From: Pseudomonadota bacterium
GTDB lineage: Bacteria; Pseudomonadota; Alphaproteobacteria; Rhodospirillales; Magnetospirillaceae
Direction: 5' to 3'
DNA length: 64,000 nucleotides
NCBI GenBank assembly: GCA_021847015.1
Contig: JAJZVW010000015.1
Span: 22,651 to 86,650 of the forward strand
Position 1 is the first letter of the stretch. Each line of letters opens with the position of its first letter. The translations under genes were made by a program, and so were the position numbers. This document shows, piece after piece, positions 47,647-56,274 of this stretch. The notes beneath the pieces were generated by a model. That model worked only from the letters and a program-made list of their open reading frames with translations, ran no database searches and had not been told where the DNA came from.

Positions 47647-47736
47647 GGTTGATCCTTCGAAGTGGGCACGACGCTCAAGGTACCTTAGATGGCCCGCACC
47701 CCCGCGCGAGTCAAGGCGAATGTCCGACCTGGCTTG

Positions 47737-48234
47737 TCAGGTGATGGCGTTGATCTTCTCTTCGTCGAGGTTCCCCGGCACGATGGTCACGGGCACGCGA
47801 AGCCTGCTGATATACTTGCCGGTCAAGGCGCTGATCAGCGGCCCCGGGCCGCGCGGACCGGTGTCCGCCGCCAGGACCAGGATGGAAATGGCGGGTTCCT
47901 CGTCGATCAGTTTCAGCAATTCTTCACGGGGATCGCCTTCGCGGACATAAAGGACCGGCAATTGTCCCGAGCAGGCGTTCACCGCGCTGGCGACCGCTTG
48001 CAGGACCTCCTCGGCGTCCTGGCGCGCTTCCGCCCGCATGAGGTCGCCGATGGTGGCGAATTGCTGGAATTCGGCGGGCTCGATCACCCGCAGCAGCGCC
48101 ACGCGGCCGCCGGTGGCGCGAGCCCGGCGGCAGGCGAAACGCAGGGCGGCGAGCATCTCCTCGGTCTGATCGACGACGACCAGGAACACCCGGCCCGGCT
48201 TCGACATCTCGCTGGTGGACTCGGTATCCGACAT
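47737..48234 (-). CDS. Universal stress protein
   Basis: The 165-residue protein starts at the ATG at 48234 (GAGGGAGG upstream). A short charged leader is followed by a UspA fold (RVFLVVVDQTEEMLAALRFA, then SILVLAADTGPRGPG). The final nucleotide-binding-like loop (GPLISALTGKYISRLRVPVT) contains only part of the G2xG9xGS/T ATP motif. It belongs with the TIGR02186 gene, 20 bases upstream. Confidence 0.85.
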   Translation of the reverse strand: MSDTESTSEMSKPGRVFLVVVDQTEEMLAALRFACRRARATGGRVALLRVIEPAEFQQFATIGDLMRAEARQDAEEVLQAVASAVNACSGQLPVLYVREGDPREELLKLIDEEPAISILVLAADTGPRGPGPLISALTGKYISRLRVPVTIVPGNLDEEKINAIT

Positions 48235-48254
48235 GCGTGGCCTCCCTCGTCTCG

Positions 48255-49037
48255 TCAGCCCTTCCGGAAAGCGACGGCGGCCAGCCACCCGGTGGCGGCG
48301 GCGAGGACGATGGAGATGATACCGTAGGCCGCGGCCTGCTGGTGGGCGAAATCGTAGACGTCCGCACCCAGGCCGATCTTGGAAATGACCAAAGGCGTGG
48401 TCTGGGCGCTGACCACCTGGCCGTTGGCGATGAGGTACACCTCGACCAGATAGGTGCCGACCGGCACGTTGGCCGGGAAGTGCATGGTGATCCGGAACAG
48501 GCGGTGGCCGAGGAAGCCGATGTCCAGAACCTTGGCGCCGTAAAGGTCGGCCCGCTCCTTCAGGCGGACGAGGGCGTCCCGGTATTGCGCCTTGGTGGCG
48601 CCCGGGTCGTCGTCCTTGGCGTCGAGGTCGAGATGGTCGACGCCCAGCTGGTAGTGGTCGAGCACTTCCGGCGCGGCGATCTGCTCCAGCGGACGGGTGG
48701 CGGCGATCCGGTAGAACGAGGGCACGTTGTCGAACACCGCCCGGCCGGTGTTGATCCAGATGCCCGCCTGGCGGTCCTTGCGGCGCACGGTCTCGGTCCG
48801 CGTCGGGCCGCGGACGGCCACCACCACGTCGCCGTCGCTTTCGACCGCGCCGAACAGCAGCACGTCGGTGCCGGCGAACCCGGTGGTGATGGCCACCAGA
48901 TGGCTGGACAGGTCGGCGATCAGGGGCTCGACCGCGCGCGCCGGCAGGGCGGCGAGGGTGAACGCGCCGACCAGCAGCGTGAAGGCGACGGCGAAACCGA
49001 GCTTACGATTGGGGGCCTTCACGATGCACTCTCCCAC
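48255..49037 (-). CDS. TIGR02186 family transmembrane protein
   Basis: The 260-residue protein has a signal peptide or anchor (residues 14-36), a periplasmic domain (PLIADLSSHLVAITTGFAGT, then VVVAVRGP and GIWINTGR) and a C-terminal helix (about 235-255). It matches the TIGR02186 family, typically found near sulfite or TauE/SafE exporters and stress proteins. The family has no proven function. Confidence 0.85.
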   Translation of the reverse strand: MGECIVKAPNRKLGFAVAFTLLVGAFTLAALPARAVEPLIADLSSHLVAITTGFAGTDVLLFGAVESDGDVVVAVRGPTRTETVRRKDRQAGIWINTGRAVFDNVPSFYRIAATRPLEQIAAPEVLDHYQLGVDHLDLDAKDDDPGATKAQYRDALVRLKERADLYGAKVLDIGFLGHRLFRITMHFPANVPVGTYLVEVYLIANGQVVSAQTTPLVISKIGLGADVYDFAHQQAAAYGIISIVLAAATGWLAAVAFRKG

Positions 49038-49256
49038 GGCCGGGAAGAGATGGGGCGAACCGCTCGCCGCCCGTTCCCAGACGGATTTCCAAGCCTAGTT
49101 TTCCTGCGTCCCTCCGTCCCGCGCAAGAGGAAATTTGATCTTTTTCTAATATGCCGCAAGCCGTTTCCCGGCGGAGTGCCGCGCAGTTCGTTGGTGCGCC
49201 GGTAACCATCGGCGTGTAAACAGGGGCTGTCCTCCGATTGCCTCCATCCGCTTGCC

Positions 49257-50807
49257 ATGAGTCTGGTCCGCTCCATCGCCACCGTCGGCGGCTTCACAAT
49301 GGTGTCGCGCATCACCGGCCTGATGCGCGAGATGATGATCGCCCATTATATGGGCGCGGGCGCGGTGGCGGACGCTTTTTTCGTCGCCTTCCGGTTCCCC
49401 AACCTGTTCCGTTCGCTGTTCGCCGAGGGCGCGTTCAACGCCGCCTTCGTGCCGCTCTTCACCGGCAAGCTGGCCGGCGAGGGCGAGGCGGCGGCGCGCG
49501 GTTTCGCCGAGCAGGCGCTGGCGGTCCTGGCGGCGTCCCTGGCGCTGTTCGTGGCGGCGGTGGAACTGGCGATGCCGTGGGCGATGCTGGTGCTGGCCCC
49601 GGGCTTCGAGGACGTTCCCGGCAAGATGCCGCTCGCCGTCGAGCTGTCGCGCATCTGCTTTCCCTATCTGCTGTTCATCTCGCTGACCTCGTTGCAGGCC
49701 GGGGTGCTGAATTCGGTGGGCCGGTTCGCGGCGGCGGCCGGGACGCCGATCCTCCTCAACCTCACCGCCATGGCCGGCTTGTGGGCCCTGGCCCCCTACA
49801 CGGCGACGCCGGGCCATGCGCTGGCCTGGGGGACCTTCGCCTCGGGGGTGGTGCAGTTCTCCTGGCTGGTGTTCAGCGTGCGCAAGGCCGGGTTGCGCTT
49901 GCGGCCGGTGCGGCCCCGGCTCACGCCCGAGGTGCGGCTGCTGGTCCGGCGGATCGTTCCCGGCGCGGTGGGAGCGGGCGTCTATCAGCTCAATCTGGTG
50001 ATCAACACCATGATCGCCTCGACCGTGGCCAACGGCGCCGTCAGCTACCTGAACTACGCGGACCGGGTGAACCAGCTTCCCCTGGGGGTGGTGGGCATCG
50101 CCATCGGCACCGCCCTGCTGCCGCTTCTGTCCCGGCAGTTGCGGTCGGGGCAGCGCGAGGCGGCCATCGACAGCCAGAACCGGGCCATGGAGTTCGGCCT
50201 GCTGCTGACCCTGCCGGCGGCGGCGGCGCTGATGGTCATCGGCGAGCCGGTGATCCGCGTCCTGTTCCAGCGGGGCTCCTTCGGCCCGGCCGCGACGGCG
50301 GCGACCGCGTCGGCGCTGGCGGCCTTCGCCCTCGGCCTGCCGGCCTACGTGCTGGTCAAGGTGCTCACCCCGGCCTTCTTCGCCCGCGAGGACACGGCCA
50401 CGCCGGTGAAGGTGGCCGGCGCGACCATGGCGCTCAACGTCGCCCTCAACCTCGCCCTGGTCCATCCGCTCGCCCATGTGGGCATGGCCCTGGCGACGGC
50501 GCTGGCGTCGTGGTTCAACGTTCTGGCGCTGGCGGTGATTCTTCACCGGCGCGGCCATTTCACCATGGATGCCCGGCTGCGCTCGCGGGCCCCCCGAATT
50601 CTGCTGGCGACCGCGGCGCTGGCGCTGGCGCTGGCGGGCGGCGAGCACGCGCTTCATCCGCTGGCCACCACGTCGTGGCGGGCGCTGGGGGTGCTTGGGC
50701 TGCTGGTCGCCATCGGTGTCGCCGTCTTCGTCGCGGCGGCCCATGCGACCGGCGCCGCCAGGCTGGCCGAGGTGAGGAAGATGCTCCGCCGCCGGAAATC
50801 CGCCTGA
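49257..50807 (+). CDS. murJ: Lipid II flippase MurJ
   Basis: A 516-residue protein with about 14 membrane helices. The conserved N-terminus (SIATVGGFTMVSRITGLMRE, then FFVAFRFPNLFRSLFAEGAF) marks MurJ/MviN. It flips lipid II across the inner membrane for cell wall synthesis. No strong ribosome site precedes the ATG at 49257. The gene is transcribed with the following DUF2333 gene or alone. Confidence 0.95.
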   Translation: MSLVRSIATVGGFTMVSRITGLMREMMIAHYMGAGAVADAFFVAFRFPNLFRSLFAEGAFNAAFVPLFTGKLAGEGEAAARGFAEQALAVLAASLALFVAAVELAMPWAMLVLAPGFEDVPGKMPLAVELSRICFPYLLFISLTSLQAGVLNSVGRFAAAAGTPILLNLTAMAGLWALAPYTATPGHALAWGTFASGVVQFSWLVFSVRKAGLRLRPVRPRLTPEVRLLVRRIVPGAVGAGVYQLNLVINTMIASTVANGAVSYLNYADRVNQLPLGVVGIAIGTALLPLLSRQLRSGQREAAIDSQNRAMEFGLLLTLPAAAALMVIGEPVIRVLFQRGSFGPAATAATASALAAFALGLPAYVLVKVLTPAFFAREDTATPVKVAGATMALNVALNLALVHPLAHVGMALATALASWFNVLALAVILHRRGHFTMDARLRSRAPRILLATAALALALAGGEHALHPLATTSWRALGVLGLLVAIGVAVFVAAAHATGAARLAEVRKMLRRRKSA

Positions 50808-50877
50808 CCTTCGTCCCACTTGTCATTCCCGTGCGCGCGAGCGTAATCAGAAAGCGCCAGACCGAGGGTGCGTCCCC

Positions 50878-52092
50878 ATGACCGACCAGTCTCCTCCTTC
50901 CCATGCCGCAACCGGCGCCGGCGGTTGGCTGGCGCATCGGCCGTGGGACCGCCTGGCGGCGTGGGTCCGGGGGCGGCTCGGGGCGGGATGGCGGCCGGCG
51001 TGGCCGTGGCTGGCGGCATCCGCCGGCCTGGCGATCGTGCTCTATTACGCCGTCGGCGCCCTCGGCATCGAAGTCATCGATTCCGACCCGCAATTCGGGC
51101 CGGGAACGGTGACCGCGCGGCAATCCCGGACGGTCGCCCAGGCGGCGGCCCTGGTGCGGCGCGAGGTGGACGTCCACGCCTGGACCGCCAACGATCCCTT
51201 CTTCCTGCCCGGCTGGGTGCTGGACGACATGCCCAACTACCAGCAGGGGATCGTCGCCGCCGTGGCCCGGCTCATGGGCGGGTTGGCCGACCGGCAAACG
51301 GCCGGCGGCGTGATCGCGCCCGGCGGCGATCTTTCCCAGGCGGCGGGATTGCTGAAATATCCCGGCACCATCTGGCGGTTCGATCCGGCGATCTCGTGGG
51401 CGCCGACCGCCTCGGCCGAGAAGCAGTACCGCCGGGCCGCTCGCTCGCTCGATGCCTACCAGCGGGCGCTGGAGGCCGGGACCGCCGGCTTCGACCGCCG
51501 TCCCGCGGCCTTGGCCGCCACCCTGGCCGACATCGCCGCCGATCTGGGCGCGGCCTCGGCCGTCACCGAAAGCTACGTCGCCGAGGGCCATTGGGCGCTG
51601 GCCGGCGGCGCCGACGCCGTGTTCTACGCGGCCAAGGGCCGGCTGTACGCCTATTCCCTGCTGCTCAGGGAACTGGGCTGGGATTACGCCCAGGCGATCA
51701 ACGACCGGGGCGCCGGCGCCGCCTGGCAGCACATGCTGGCGACCATGCGCACCGCCGCCGCCCTGGAGCCGCTGGTGGTCATCGACGGGGCGCCCGACGC
51801 CAGCCTGCTGCCCAGCCACCTCGCCGCCCAGGGCTTCTACCTGCTGCGCGCCCGCCAGCAGCTGGGCGAGCTGGCCGAGACTTTGCGGCGGTGGGGTGTT
51901 TCCGCGGCCGGTGGGGGGGGGATCGCTCAAACGCCCCTGTCGTTCCGACCGAGCGATAGCAAGCGGAGGAACCTTTCACGCAGGGTGCCGGAAAGGTCCC
52001 TCGGCCGCGCTCGGGACGACAAGAAAAAAGACGTGTCGTTCCGACCGGGCGCCAGCGCATTTTTTCCTGGAATATTTATAAGAACCTGCTAA
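50878..52092 (+). CDS. DUF2333 family protein with repeat-derived tail
   Basis: The family core, about 340 residues, has one membrane helix (44-63) and a periplasmic helical domain (NYQQGIVAAVARLMGGLADR, then FDPAISWAPT). The core ends near GFYLLRARQQLGELAETLRR. Beyond a G9 run at 51913-51921 the frame passes into a copy of the palindromic repeat, adding about 55 odd residues (SFRPSDSKRRNLSRRVPERS). The natural stop was probably lost to a frameshift or to repeat insertion. The function is unknown. Confidence 0.78.
   Translation: MTDQSPPSHAATGAGGWLAHRPWDRLAAWVRGRLGAGWRPAWPWLAASAGLAIVLYYAVGALGIEVIDSDPQFGPGTVTARQSRTVAQAAALVRREVDVHAWTANDPFFLPGWVLDDMPNYQQGIVAAVARLMGGLADRQTAGGVIAPGGDLSQAAGLLKYPGTIWRFDPAISWAPTASAEKQYRRAARSLDAYQRALEAGTAGFDRRPAALAATLADIAADLGAASAVTESYVAEGHWALAGGADAVFYAAKGRLYAYSLLLRELGWDYAQAINDRGAGAAWQHMLATMRTAAALEPLVVIDGAPDASLLPSHLAAQGFYLLRARQQLGELAETLRRWGVSAAGGGGIAQTPLSFRPSDSKRRNLSRRVPERSLGRARDDKKKDVSFRPGASAFFPGIFIRTC
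51939..52044. repeat. GTCGTTCCGA palindromic repeat, copy 5, within a coding frame
   Basis: One unit runs from GTCGTTCCGA (51939-51948) to TCGGGACGAC (52011-52020), with GGAACCTTTC and GAAAGGTCCCTC inside. A second GTCGTTCCGA start follows at 52035-52044. The sequence is nearly identical to copy 4. It lies in the 3' end of the DUF2333 frame. Confidence 0.8.
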
Positions 52093-52104
52093 TGGACGGG
52101 CGCC

Positions 52105-52860
52105 ATGATCCGTCTCGCCATTCTCAGCGACCTCCACGTCGAAAAAGGCCCCTGGCGCCTGCCGCCGGTCCATGCCGATCTGTTCGTCCTGGCCGGGGAT
52201 ATCGGCTGGGGGCCCGAAGGCGTCCACTGGATCGCCGACAACGTCCGCGATTTGCCGGCCGTCTACGTCGCCGGCAACCGCGAGTATTGGCACCATCCGC
52301 CGGGCGTCGATCCCGTCGCCGCCCTGCGGTCGGCCGCCGCCAAGTTGCCCAACCTGCATTTCCTCCAGGACGCGGCCGCCACCTTCACCATCCGCGGCCA
52401 ATCGTTGCGCGTGCTGGGCGCCACGCTATGGACCGATTACGCCCTGGAAGGCGATGCCGCCGGGGTGATGGCCAAGGCGGAGAAGGCCATGCCCGATTAC
52501 CGCAACGGCCGGGGAAGCGACGGCAACAGGCTGACGGCGGCCGAGGTGCTGCGCTGGAATCGGGATAGCGTGGCTTTCCTGGAACGCGAACTGGCGCGCC
52601 CGTGGGAAGGCAGGACCGTGGTGCTCACCCACCACGCGCCGACGGCGGCCAGCCTCAAGCGGCGCCGCCCCGACCACGTGCCCACCATCGCCTCGGTGAC
52701 ATCGCTGGAGCCCCTCATCGAGGCCCACAATCCCCAGGTGTGGGTCCACGGCCACACCCATACGAGCTGCGAATACCGGCTGGGAGCTACTCGGATCGTC
52801 AGCAATCAGCGCGGCGAGCCCGAAAACGAGGATTACGCTCCCCTGATCGTGGCGCTCTGA
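52105..52860 (+). CDS. Metallophosphoesterase
   Basis: The 251-residue calcineurin-like phosphoesterase shows all metal motifs: SDLHVE (D-X-H), LAGDIGWG, AGNREYWH (GNHE-type), LTHHAP and WVHGHTHTS. It hydrolyses phosphoesters with two metal ions; the substrate is unknown. It is cytosolic, as no signal is seen. It begins 12 bases after the end of the DUF2333 frame. Confidence 0.88.
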   Translation: MIRLAILSDLHVEKGPWRLPPVHADLFVLAGDIGWGPEGVHWIADNVRDLPAVYVAGNREYWHHPPGVDPVAALRSAAAKLPNLHFLQDAAATFTIRGQSLRVLGATLWTDYALEGDAAGVMAKAEKAMPDYRNGRGSDGNRLTAAEVLRWNRDSVAFLERELARPWEGRTVVLTHHAPTAASLKRRRPDHVPTIASVTSLEPLIEAHNPQVWVHGHTHTSCEYRLGATRIVSNQRGEPENEDYAPLIVAL

Positions 52861-52963
52861 CCGCAGGGGCCGGCCCCGCCAATTTCGCCATAATTCGCGC
52901 GCACAAAGCGACGGTCCGCGATCGCGCGGCGCAACCGGGCGGGACGGCAGGATGGCGGGAAGG

Positions 52964-53164
52964 TTACTCGACGGCGGCCCTGAGGACGGCGCGGACCTCG
53001 TCCGGGTCGATCTGGCTGACGTCGTCCAGGTGCCGCTCCCAGGTTTCGACGAATTCCCGCACGGCGAGCCGAAGGCAGTCGTCCAACGGCCGGTTGGTGG
53101 CGGCCGCCAAGGTTTCAAGCCGAATCCTGAGGTCTTCGGTAAGGCTGAACGCCAAGGTTTCCAT
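52964..53164 (-). CDS. Ribbon-helix-helix protein, orphan antitoxin-like
   Basis: The 66-residue protein begins METLAFSLTEDLRIRLETLA, an RHH strand and first helix, then NRPLDDCLRLAVREFVETWE. It resembles CopG/ParD antitoxins. No toxin gene is seen on either side, so it may be a stand-alone regulator. It has GGAACGGAT upstream of the ATG at 53164. Confidence 0.72.
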   Translation of the reverse strand: METLAFSLTEDLRIRLETLAAATNRPLDDCLRLAVREFVETWERHLDDVSQIDPDEVRAVLRAAVE

Positions 53165-53280
53165 GCCGATCCGTTCCTTTACCGCCCTATGGCCGACGGC
53201 ATACGCGTCCTCCAGACCTTACAACCATTGTCACGGCGTTGCCAGTTTCGACATGCCCTTCAACCGTGATAAAAGCGCCC

Positions 53281-55419
53281 ATGCCCCGCAATCCCCCGCC
53301 GCGTGACCGCGATATCCCTTTCGAGCTTCATCTGGACCCGGCCGACCGCCCGCGTCTCAGCGGGGAGGGTGCCGGTGCGGGTCGGGGCGATAGCGGCAAA
53401 GGCGGCGGCGCGGGCGGGGGTAGCGGCGGCGGCCGGCCGCGGCCCCCGCGCCGCCAGCCGTCGCGCGGGGGAGGCGGTGGCGGACGGCCCACGGGCCGGC
53501 GCTCGCCGTGGACCCGCCTGCTCGTGTGGGCGATCACCCTGATGATCTGGGTGGGGATCGGAATCGGCGGCCTGGTCGCCTATTACGCCATCGACCTTCC
53601 CGACATCGACAAGGTCACCGCCACCACCCGGCGTCCCAGCGTGGTGTTCCAGTCGGTCGAGGGGGAAACCTTTGCCGCCTATGGAGACATCTACGGCGAG
53701 CCGCTCGATTTGGCCCAGATGTCGCCCTACCTGCCCGAGGCGGTGCTGGCGACCGAGGACCGGCGCTTCTACCATCATTTCGGCGTCGATCTGATCGGCC
53801 TCACCCGGGCGTTCATCGTCGACTTGCGGGCCGGCCATGTGGTCCAGGGCGGCTCCACGATCACCCAGCAATTGGCCAAGAACCTGTTCCTCAAGCCCGA
53901 CCGGACCATCAAGCGCAAGGTCCAGGAGGTGCTGATGGCCCTGTGGCTGGAGCACCGGTTCTCCAAGGACCAGATCCTGACCATGTACCTCAACCGGGTT
54001 TATCTCGGGTCCGGAACGTTCGGCGTGGACGCCGCCGCCAAGCGCTATTTCGATGTTTCCGCGCGCAAGGTGAACGTCTATCAGGCGGCGATGATCGCCG
54101 GCCTCCTGAAGGCGCCCAGCCGCTACAGCCCCCTCACCGACCCCCAGGCCAGCCACCAGCGCACGGTGGACGTGCTGCACAACATGGTCGAGGCCGGCTA
54201 TATCGACCAGAAGACGGCCGATCTGGCGGCGGTCACCGGCGCGGCGGCGCTGGTGCAGCGGCCGCGTCCGGCGGGGCGCTACTTCGCCGACTGGCTGCTC
54301 ACCCAGCTCGACGGCATCGGCGAGGTGCAGGGCAGGGATATCGTCGTCAAGACCACCCTGGATTTGGGGCTGGAGCGCACGGTGGAGGGGGACCTCAAGG
54401 CCATGCTGGACGGTCCCGGCGCCAAGGCCAAGGTCGGCCAGGGCGCCGTGGTGGTGCTCAGTCCCGACGGCGCCATCCGGGCGCTGACCGGGGGCAAGGA
54501 CTACGACGACAGCCAGTTCAACCGCGCCACCCAGGGATTGCGCCAGCCCGGCTCGTCGTTCAAGTCCTTCGTCTACCTCGCGGCCATGGAAAAGGGCCTG
54601 ACCCCCGACGACACCTTCGAGGATGCGCCGGTCAAGCTGGGCGATTGGAGTCCCAGCAATTACGAGGGCCGCTACGAGGGGACGGTGACGCTGCGCCACG
54701 CCTTCGCCCAATCCCTCAACACGGTGGCGGTCCGCGTCATCGAAACCGTCGGCCCGGCGCGGGTCATCGCGCTGGCTCATCGCCTGGGCATCACCTCGGA
54801 TTTGCGCAACGACGCATCCCTGGCTCTCGGCACCAGCGAGGTCAGCCCGCTGGAGATGACCACCGCCTATGCCGCCTTCGCCAACGGCGGCAACGGCGTG
54901 ATGGCCTATGGCATCGCCGAGATCGACGATCCCAGCGGCAAGGTGCTGTACCGCCGCCAGGGCGGCGGGGTGGGCCAGGTGATCACCCCCACGGCGCTGG
55001 CGCGCATGCACAGCCTGATGACGGCGGTGATCGACGAGGGCACCGGCAAGGCGGCGCGGCTCGACCGCCCCGCTGCCGGCAAGACCGGCACCACCCAGGA
55101 TTACCGCGACGCCTGGTTCATCGGCTACACCGCCGATTACGTGGCCGGGGTCTGGATGGGCAACGACGATCAGCGCCGCGCCATGAAGAGGGTCACCGGC
55201 GGCAGCCTGCCGGCCCAATTGTGGAAGCAGGTGATGCTGGCCGCCCATCGCGGCCTGCCGCCGCGCCCCCTCTACGAACCCGAGCCGCCGCCCGCCTTCG
55301 CGGGCATCGGCGAGGGCGTGGGCAAGGCCGCTTCCTCGGCCGCTTCCGCCGTGGGCGACGCCGCGCGGAGCGTCGGCAACGCCATCGACGGCCTGATCAA
55401 CAGCCTGTTCGGACGATAG
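53281..55419 (+). CDS. Penicillin-binding protein 1A
   Basis: The 712-residue class A PBP has a Gly/Arg-rich cytosolic N-terminus (25-75) and a membrane helix (79-103). The transglycosylase domain has E159 (ATEDRRFYHHFG). The transpeptidase has SSFK (catalytic S425), SLN (478-480) and KTGT (601-604). It makes and cross-links peptidoglycan. The start is the ATG at 53281; an ATG at 53239 would extend it by 14 residues. The C-terminus is a short amphipathic extension. Confidence 0.94.
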   Translation: MPRNPPPRDRDIPFELHLDPADRPRLSGEGAGAGRGDSGKGGGAGGGSGGGRPRPPRRQPSRGGGGGGRPTGRRSPWTRLLVWAITLMIWVGIGIGGLVAYYAIDLPDIDKVTATTRRPSVVFQSVEGETFAAYGDIYGEPLDLAQMSPYLPEAVLATEDRRFYHHFGVDLIGLTRAFIVDLRAGHVVQGGSTITQQLAKNLFLKPDRTIKRKVQEVLMALWLEHRFSKDQILTMYLNRVYLGSGTFGVDAAAKRYFDVSARKVNVYQAAMIAGLLKAPSRYSPLTDPQASHQRTVDVLHNMVEAGYIDQKTADLAAVTGAAALVQRPRPAGRYFADWLLTQLDGIGEVQGRDIVVKTTLDLGLERTVEGDLKAMLDGPGAKAKVGQGAVVVLSPDGAIRALTGGKDYDDSQFNRATQGLRQPGSSFKSFVYLAAMEKGLTPDDTFEDAPVKLGDWSPSNYEGRYEGTVTLRHAFAQSLNTVAVRVIETVGPARVIALAHRLGITSDLRNDASLALGTSEVSPLEMTTAYAAFANGGNGVMAYGIAEIDDPSGKVLYRRQGGGVGQVITPTALARMHSLMTAVIDEGTGKAARLDRPAAGKTGTTQDYRDAWFIGYTADYVAGVWMGNDDQRRAMKRVTGGSLPAQLWKQVMLAAHRGLPPRPLYEPEPPPAFAGIGEGVGKAASSAASAVGDAARSVGNAIDGLINSLFGR

Positions 55420-55452
55420 AGCGAACAGGCTTGTGCTTTCGGGCATTTTCGC

Positions 55453-55549
55453 TTGAAGGATCCCTCCGCTCGCTTGCGCTCGGTCGGGATGACACGAAAA
55501 GAGCCTGTCGTTCCGACCGAGCGCAAGCGAGCGGAGGAACCTTTCAGGC
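55453..55549. repeat. Palindromic repeat, copy 6, inverted arrangement
   Basis: Two half units face each other: GAAGGATCCCTC to TCGGGATGAC (55484-55493), then GTCGTTCCGA (55507-55516) to GGAACCTTTC. Together they form one long hairpin of about 35 base pairs around a 13-base loop. It sits between convergent genes (PBP1A and the YgjP-type protease), a natural place for a bidirectional terminator. Confidence 0.8.
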
Positions 55550-55568
55550 GGAACGGAGACGTGCGGGC

Positions 55569-56264
55569 TCACCCGTAAAGGTGCAGCCCGGCTCCGTTGG
55601 CCTTCAGCCAGCGCTTGGCCGCGCGGGGGTCGCCCACCAGTTCGGCCACCACGGCCCAGAAGGCGGGCGAATGGTTCATGTGGACCAGATGCGCGACCTC
55701 GTGGGCGACCACGTAGGCGAGCACCGGCTCGGGCGCCAGCACCAGCCGCCACGAGAACGACAGATCGCCCCGGCTGGAGCAGCTTCCCCAGCGCGAGCGC
55801 GTATCGCGCACCGACACCCGGCAGGGCGTGCGGCCGATGCGCGCCGAAAGGTCGAAGGCGCGGGTGTGCAGGTGGCGGCGGGCCTCGGCGCGCAGGAAGT
55901 CCAGCGCCCGGCGCGGCACGTGCTCGATCCGGCCCGAGATGTTGAGGCCGCCGTCCGCGACCCACACCCCTCGGCGTGCCTCGGGGACGTGGCGGATGTC
56001 GTGGTCGATGCCGAGCAGGGGGATGCGGGCGCCGGGCACCAGCGGCACACGCTGGGGCAGGCGCGCCAGCCGTTCGGCCAGCCAGACCCGGTTGTGCGTC
56101 AGGAAGCGTTCGGCGTCCGCGCGCCGCGCGCCGGCCGGCATCACCACCACAGGCCCCGCGGCGGGGTCGATGCGCAAGCTCATGCGCCGGGCTAGCGGCG
56201 ATGCGCGCACGGCGACCGGGACCACCCGTCCGCCGAGATCGAGGAGAATGGGGGCGGCGGTCAC
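55569..56264 (-). CDS. YgjP-like metallopeptidase
   Basis: The 231-residue protein has the SprT/YgjP metal motif HEVAHLVHMNH (H188, H192, H198) and SRWGSCSSRGDLSFSWRL upstream of it. Members are zinc peptidases of unknown substrate. It is cytosolic, with no signal. It starts a few bases from the end of cobT (56275), on the same strand. Confidence 0.85.
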   Translation of the reverse strand: MTAAPILLDLGGRVVPVAVRASPLARRMSLRIDPAAGPVVVMPAGARRADAERFLTHNRVWLAERLARLPQRVPLVPGARIPLLGIDHDIRHVPEARRGVWVADGGLNISGRIEHVPRRALDFLRAEARRHLHTRAFDLSARIGRTPCRVSVRDTRSRWGSCSSRGDLSFSWRLVLAPEPVLAYVVAHEVAHLVHMNHSPAFWAVVAELVGDPRAAKRWLKANGAGLHLYG

Positions 56265-56274
56265 GTCCCGGCCT

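Noticed and set aside
53281..53560. Gly/Arg-rich N-terminus of PBP1A as a separate gene or repeat
   Set aside because: Class A PBPs often have a basic low-complexity cytosolic tail, and the frame is continuous with the membrane helix.
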